Source of the DNA: JBFMAI01 sp964462635
GTDB taxonomy: Bacteria; Planctomycetota; Phycisphaerae; UBA1845; Fen-1342
DNA length: 19,021 nucleotides
NCBI GenBank assembly: GCA_964462635.1
Contig: CAYWYJ010000072.1
Location: forward strand, 1-19,021
Direction: 5' to 3'
How positions within the stretch are numbered: the stretch's first letter is position 1; each line of letters begins with the position of its first letter. Of the stretch, positions 16,501 to 19,021 are shown one piece after another. The translations under genes were made by a program, and so were the position numbers. The notes beneath the pieces were generated by a model, which saw only the letters and a program-made list of their open reading frames with translations, searched no databases and had not been told where the DNA came from.

Positions 16501-17725
16501 CATCCCCGACGCGCAGGACAACTGCTGGCTGGTCTACAACCCCGACCAGGCCGACCGCGACAAGGACGGCATCGGCGATGCCTGCGACAACGACAACGAC
16601 AACGACGGAATCGCCGATGCCCAGGACAACTGCCCCGCGGTCTCCAACCCCACGCAGGCCGACCGCGACCGGGACGGCGTCGGCGATGCGTGTGACAACT
16701 GCCCCAATCAGGCCAACCCCGATCAACGCGACACCGACGGCGACGGCGTGGGCGACGTGTGCGAAGACCGCGACGGCGACGGCGTTCCCGACCTCGTGGA
16801 CAACTGCCCCGCCGTGTACAACCCCGACCAGGCGGACCTGGATCAGAACGGCATCGGCGACGCGTGCGAGCCCGCCGGCCCGCAGCCGGCCGACGGGGCG
16901 GTGGACGTGGCGGTGGACGCCGACCTGGCGTGGCGGAGCGTTGCGGGGGCCACGTCGTACGACGTGTACTTTGGGACGGCCACGCCGCCGGCCAAGGTTG
17001 GCGACGTCCGCACGAACAAGTGGCCGCTGGCGACGCTGGCGTACGAGACGACGTACTACTGGAAGGTCGTCATCCGCGGCAGCGGGTGGAGCACCGACGG
17101 GCCGATCTGGTCGTTCACCACGCGGACGGGACCGCCCGCCGAACCGCGCTCGCCGTTCCCGGCGGACGGGGCGACCGGTGTGGCGCGCGACGTGCAATTG
17201 GCGTGGGCCGAGAGCCCGAACACGACGATCTACCAGGTCTTCCTTGGCGCCGGGCCGGTGTTGGCCGACATGGCGTTCCTGGGCAGCACCACCGCCGCGG
17301 CCTGGGGCCCGCTCGACCTCGACGCCGGGAAGGCGTACTACTGGCGCGTCGTGGCCAAGAACGACTCCGGTTCGACGTCCAGCCCGGTCTGGAGCTTTCA
17401 GACCAAGGCCGCCGGTCCGCCCGCCGTCATCGACCAGTGCCCCGACGACCCGAACAAGACGGAGCCGGGCGTCTGCGGTTGCGGCACGCCCGACGTCGAT
17501 AGCGACGATGACGGTGTGATGGACTGCGAGGACAACTGCCCCAACCGCGCGAACCCGGACCAGGCCGACGCGGACGACGACGGCATCGGCGACGTGTGTG
17601 ACGACGACAGCGGCCGGCCGACGCCCGGCAGCCCGGCGCTGTGCCCGGCCGCCGGCGCGATGATGACGCTGGTCACACTGGTTGGGCTGCGGAGCACGCG
17701 GCGGCACGCCCGGCGCCCGCGGTAG
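10535..17725 (+). CDS. Giant secreted M6-like metalloprotease with PKD, thrombospondin type 3 and Fn3-like domains
   Basis: This is a 2396-aa exported protein. A signal peptide (residues 1-31) ends at VPGAAA. The zinc-peptidase motif is HEWLH (1054-1058, catalytic Glu1055) followed by EGYPDLYDYD. PVGGWCIMSGG (Met1087) and the VLIMHTD...QADG...GDPNDPFPG region (about 1200-1245) are typical of the M6/immune inhibitor A family. Between the N-terminal part and the active site lies a beta-propeller-like region (about 655-890). After the catalytic part come a beta-rich region, a PKD domain (about 1635-1712, WDFGDG 1660-1665), thrombospondin type 3 calcium repeats (1723-2112) and two Fn3-like domains (about 2113-2290). 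A Cys-rich linker with one last type 3 repeat (2300-2360) leads to a tail with Cys2370, a short hydrophobic stretch and a basic end. It probably acts as a calcium-stabilised surface or secreted protease. The start has GAGG seven bases upstream. The boundaries of the less typical domains are estimates. Confidence 0.85.
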   Translation: MSASVAEGRGGLVLGLVTALVVGSLVPGAAADERKFSLLLAVPTKSVTEPLPQFQAQLPKREDIFAQYFDRTNPGIDSFAEYWYEISYGQVNVSGDVFGWVEIPWPILPPEALDSTGATVDPRSATSLDGLRLPVVDLNDSGAFEPFEGETIVQAQQAILIDYNGNLEGTGTANVGPGLQGPTPDVPTAGFIDFDPIRARAVWTPGERFRDLNDNRRYDALCEAVRDGWGAVEAVPPDPNNPNAPTERCPQTFNPRNGIIEETEYCDVDNSGSWTFPEPFEDFLRVYVGDGVWRRLDPSYKNPDPASRAWAEAYIRANYPGDAGEPYRVAGDPNARGFMARFGNGRYDGPDAWIEAAGSAQKLQIDPRRPYLPNVRTPRPSDGCPPYAPRYAWSYEEWWTAYWRDKHLLAGLDPGAVAPPPPTWEERVPNLVVFDPALPKGWNDPAGVERPFTPNCGGSKARPRQDGSANFPWCVPPTDPGNGCKDPDLRDPNSPNFDGVYNGGDGSGDDPNKPVLPDELDLNGDELRDVYDGPAEFDDLASSIYHMAVAENKSGLWYGGDGRPGEVTSPRNTSPYGQDFGAGTPSSPAGPDGYIPAAGPLAYNVHGTNGYDAGNMLNLELLTWRTSPEDVGLAAIAYQENNQRYYLADPVYNRLIRATVAATPPPPTATGEVVGYFWDPTSPTYDPRFDGYAMSARAFIRPAVGQPTLWGICSKKSGSTWQHALVFVNWNNGAATWQTELVSTTTWPFNIPVRDMVYDLANNRFLVTIEDSGITELWSISNDAQNPNYRKAEYLVTLGVAFIGAEGLAFDRATNTLYTKDEAYGVLSKVNVATGALTPVGTGATALSYEVRSLTFKPGTAPNVVGLDTTSGLFAVDTGGTPPGQSQPYGTLAGLVSSYYQALGRDFNLDGLLDLGEVRAAGSENYVIDEYPFTSNSGGPEGAYPFNRRRVTEDIVAALDASVDWDQVVMVVGGKAFVHSSFMLPAGLADPELNSGGRPLFVLPAPGMDLPIQVREEPGTTYSPIWFSDFGTPLDGDGETGTPNVGYQKALLAHEWLHVWEGYPDLYDYDEYLGGIINHPVGGWCIMSGGFVHPSAPLKQAGTGFAELGTQHIPWVSVTDLTQVLNPRQETEVTLHDYAFSPVNSVYVYKNPRVPGLPSTYDPTDTTLDGELFYFWRVTDRASPLAGRVNFSRYGPGPGVLIMHTDFGDNFEGVPLQQRLGSHFTYNIQQADGLFELENGINLGDPNDPFPGLLGVREWNEATIPSSLWWGGGRSDLEIRDIVELTDRSVVTFYWNMRSVPELAFNRPPATYVQQYQGRRWLILGMEAYDAFAGTDIEFYADDDPEGYDELYHLPPDLHKTSPDIVRITHPVDITELPDGEYFFFARLKPGQGIDNQWELKYMTPRADVSNHGRGRLAHPADPNQPGLAIAVDAQGRLETRLEDWTVTCVDHSVADFEVWRVEGTASGLQTNRATTGIPYTTDNGDLSFVIRYAPDAVTQTGANVSLAYDGSQYTTLTDPGARFLASTFKPGDRVRIVGGPGAKPGFYTIHNVPAATKLKLIGDAGTAPAGVTYRVHAFSQGGGGPQADRFLFRTTGRTPYSTPLELRHGQIYPRVYARIDASYPDALTNPERRAPLRVRFDASGSLNELGGTETLKYAWDFGDGTAPSTEPVVEHTYTAEQFPGPNPAVVTVYLTVTSTASNPPLPPGVATVKIVINPPFFDTDGDGVPDAEDNCPAVYNPHQEDADGDGLGDACDNCPSVANPAQVDTDGDGVGDACDNCPTVANAPPPGQPQADQDGDGVGDACDNCKLVPNPDQADADGDKLGDACDNCAAVANPTQTDADKDGVGDACDNCPAIANPNQTDADGDGRGDACDNCVNVANPTQADSDGDGVGDACDNCPLKANPSQTDGDKDGIGDACDNCVAVANPDQRDTDGDGFGDACDDDDDGDGVPDTVDNCPLVYNPTQADRDKDGIGDACDNDNDNDGIPDAQDNCWLVYNPDQADRDKDGIGDACDNDNDNDGIADAQDNCPAVSNPTQADRDRDGVGDACDNCPNQANPDQRDTDGDGVGDVCEDRDGDGVPDLVDNCPAVYNPDQADLDQNGIGDACEPAGPQPADGAVDVAVDADLAWRSVAGATSYDVYFGTATPPAKVGDVRTNKWPLATLAYETTYYWKVVIRGSGWSTDGPIWSFTTRTGPPAEPRSPFPADGATGVARDVQLAWAESPNTTIYQVFLGAGPVLADMAFLGSTTAAAWGPLDLDAGKAYYWRVVAKNDSGSTSSPVWSFQTKAAGPPAVIDQCPDDPNKTEPGVCGCGTPDVDSDDDGVMDCEDNCPNRANPDQADADDDGIGDVCDDDSGRPTPGSPALCPAAGAMMTLVTLVGLRSTRRHARRPR
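15701..16870 (+). repeat. Thrombospondin type 3 repeat array (coding)
   Basis: About fourteen consecutive calcium-binding units follow the pattern D-x-D-x-D-G-x-G-D-x-C-D-N-C-P...N-P-x-Q. Most are 23 residues (69 bp) long. One unit carries an extra Pro/Gln insert (near 15895-15925), and four are extended to 36-37 residues or so by a second acidic stretch. One Cys-x-x-Cys-like spacing per unit suggests ladder disulfides. The array should form a rigid calcium-loaded stalk between the protease part and the C-terminal domains. It also accounts for a long spurious antisense open frame rich in Val, Ala and Gly. Confidence 0.9.
16409..16624 (+). repeat. Recent 108-bp tandem duplication inside the type 3 array
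   Basis: GACAACTGC recurs at 16409, 16517 and 16625, defining two 108-bp (36-codon) units. Within them, 16445-16500 and 16553-16608 differ at one base in 56. This is much closer than any other pair of units in the array, and points to recent unequal recombination or slippage. Each unit contains an alternating GAC/AAC run encoding NDNDND. Confidence 0.8.
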
Positions 17726-17957
17726 GCGCCGCCGCCCGGCCGGACCACGAGTCAATACTCCGGCCGCTTCATGTTGGGCTGTCAGCCGGCTCGTCGGGGC
17801 TGACGGCTCGTGGCACTTCCGCGCGTCGACGAGTGCAACGATTGGCGGCCGGAGCGGCGTCAGAGGATGGCCAACGAGGTCTTGTGGGGTGGCCATCTTC
17901 CCCCGCCGCCGCGGCGGTCCAAGTTCCACAAGCTCAATGCCGCGGCGCCGCCACGGG
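17726..17957. terminator. Intergenic gap with hairpin between convergent genes
   Basis: The two flanking genes converge here. GTCAGCC (17782-17788) and GGCTGAC (17799-17805) form a perfect 7-bp stem around a 10-nt loop, extendable by a G-U and a C-G pair. It lies about 57 bp after the protease stop and could terminate transcription from the plus strand. There is no U tract, so factor-independent termination is doubtful. Nothing else was recognised in this gap. Confidence 0.3.
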
Positions 17958-19021
17958 CTACTTCCCCGGCCGCCACTCGCTCAGTGTCCGTCCGCTCCCG
18001 CTCGGACACTCGAAGTCGCTCGGTCGCGGACCGCCCGGCGCTGCCATGCAGAAGCAGGCGTTGTCGCCGTTCCATTTCATGATCCCGCGCTGGACGGTCC
18101 CGAACGCCTCGCCGCCGGTGTTGTAGTAGTCGATGACAACCGGATTCGCGGACTCGTCGATACGAACCAACGCCTCGATGATCACCTTTCCGCTGAAGGA
18201 GATCCTGAGCTGGTTCTTCGTGGCTAAACGCCGCCCGGCTTGGCACATCGTCGCGGGCAGCGTCATTCCGTCGCGCACGATGCTGACCGCCGACCACTCG
18301 CCCTGCAACCGCGACAGCGTCTCCGACGGGGCGTAGTCAAAGCCGTGGGGAGCTTGCGGAGCAGGTGCTGCGGCGGCCCGCGCCCGTTTTGCGCCGCCGG
18401 TGACGGACTCCGGACGCGCGGGCGAGGTTCGCGTGAGGGTTTCGAATGCCTCCTGGCTGCCGGGCGCAGAGCGAAAGACCGTCGGCCGGCGCTTGCCCGT
18501 CAGGTCCAGGCAGATTTCGAGTCGGTCGGCTTCGACCCGGAAGACGCCGTAGTTCGCGTTTCCCGCTTCGGGGCCTTCGACGAATTCGATATCGATGTGG
18601 TGCGGTTCGGCCTCGACGTCGATGTTGAAGACGCCCTCGTATATCGCGCCCGGGCTCTCGGTGCGGAAACGATCTCCGTCGATGAGCAGGCGCGAGTGCA
18701 GGAGCGCTCCCGGCGGAATGGGCTGGCCGCCGACCTCGAGGGTGGAATACGCCCACGTGCCCTCCAGTGCGCGCAGCAGTTCGACGTGACGTGCCAGCGC
18801 GGGCCAGCCGGCGAAACCCGTCTTTCGTGCGATCGCGGATTGCGCGTCCGCGAGTCGAAACTCCGCCGTGCGCACCTCGGCGGCTGCCATGCCGGCGGCG
18901 GACGGAAGGTGCTTCTGGAACGTGGCGACAGCGTCCGCGTCTCCGGATCGCAAGGCCGACAGCAGGTCCTTGGCTTGGCGCCGCAGGTGATCCAGGTTCG
19001 GCCGGTTGGAGAGGTTCTTCT
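17958..19021 (-). CDS. Protein with two TIGR03067-type domains (5' end outside the window)
   Basis: 353 residues are visible and the frame is still open at the right edge, so the start lies beyond 19021; the TTG at 18951-18953 is internal. The visible N-terminus (PNLDHLRRQAKDLLSALRSG ... LADAQSAIARKTGFAGWPAL, visible residues 7-76) matches the helical segment often found ahead of such domains, or of ankyrin-like proteins, in planctomycetes and other soil bacteria. Two copies of a domain of about 110 residues follow. The first opens with LEGTWAYSTLEVGG (visible residue 85) and closes with PGSQEAFETLTR. The second opens with LQGEWSAVSIVRDG (visible residue 238). An Ala/Pro-rich linker separates them. 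Both match the pattern of TIGR03067, a planctomycete-expanded family without assigned function. No lipobox or membrane helix is visible. Three Cys residues lie in the second copy's last 45 residues, at CFC and FEC. Confidence 0.75.
   Translation of the reverse strand, partial: KNLSNRPNLDHLRRQAKDLLSALRSGDADAVATFQKHLPSAAGMAAAEVRTAEFRLADAQSAIARKTGFAGWPALARHVELLRALEGTWAYSTLEVGGQPIPPGALLHSRLLIDGDRFRTESPGAIYEGVFNIDVEAEPHHIDIEFVEGPEAGNANYGVFRVEADRLEICLDLTGKRRPTVFRSAPGSQEAFETLTRTSPARPESVTGGAKRARAAAAPAPQAPHGFDYAPSETLSRLQGEWSAVSIVRDGMTLPATMCQAGRRLATKNQLRISFSGKVIIEALVRIDESANPVVIDYYNTGGEAFGTVQRGIMKWNGDNACFCMAAPGGPRPSDFECPSGSGRTLSEWRPGK

Noticed and set aside
15701..16870. Regular repeats with about 69-bp period considered as a CRISPR-like array
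   Set aside because: The periodicity is in frame and encodes thrombospondin type 3 units. There are no unique spacers and no cas genes.
14816..17929. Very long minus-strand open frame opposite the protease's C-terminal half
   Set aside because: Its translation is a monotonous Val/Ala/Gly/Arg repeat, the antisense image of the Asp-rich type 3 repeats. It has no family motif, and the plus strand has clear domains throughout.

Overview
The window comes from a GC-rich bacterium, most probably a planctomycete (Phycisphaerae-like). This rests on gene content and was not checked by any search. The pointers are a protein with two TIGR03067-type domains (a family described from Planctomycetes), a giant secreted M6-type metalloprotease with thrombospondin type 3 repeats and a Cys-containing C-terminal tail, and class I methyltransferases mixed with membrane glycosyltransferases. 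No rRNA, tRNA, CRISPR array, insertion sequence or prophage gene was seen.

Layout. Positions 1-305 hold no supportable gene. Positions 306-4277 carry three minus-strand genes: a small unidentified ORF (306-644), a PrpE/ACSS3-type short-chain acyl-CoA synthetase (823-2721) and a DUF418 membrane protein (2958-4277). The gap between the last two contains three copies of a GACGTGGCCATG element, one of them inside a perfect 8-bp-stem hairpin. A divergent gap (4278-4446) leads into a plus-strand block. That block holds a methyltransferase-GT2 fusion (4447-5982), two further SAM methyltransferases (5996-6808, 6878-7645) and a GT-C/GT39-like membrane glycosyltransferase with a duplicated, Cys-paired C-terminal domain (7678-10371). 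The gaps between these four genes are 13, 69 and 32 bp, so they look like one operon. After 163 bp comes the 2396-residue protease (10535-17725). The right edge holds the C-terminal part of the TIGR03067 protein on the minus strand (17958 to beyond 19021).

How the genes may work together (inference). The GT2 half of the fusion resembles polyprenyl/dolichyl-phosphate sugar synthases. GT-C enzymes such as the one encoded three genes downstream use polyprenyl-phosphate sugars on the outer face of the cytoplasmic membrane. The block could therefore make and transfer a methylated glycan, either to an envelope polymer or to exported proteins. The giant protease next to it is itself an exported, calcium-dependent-looking surface protein, but nothing in the sequence proves that it is a substrate. 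The acyl-CoA synthetase and DUF418 genes look like unrelated neighbours.
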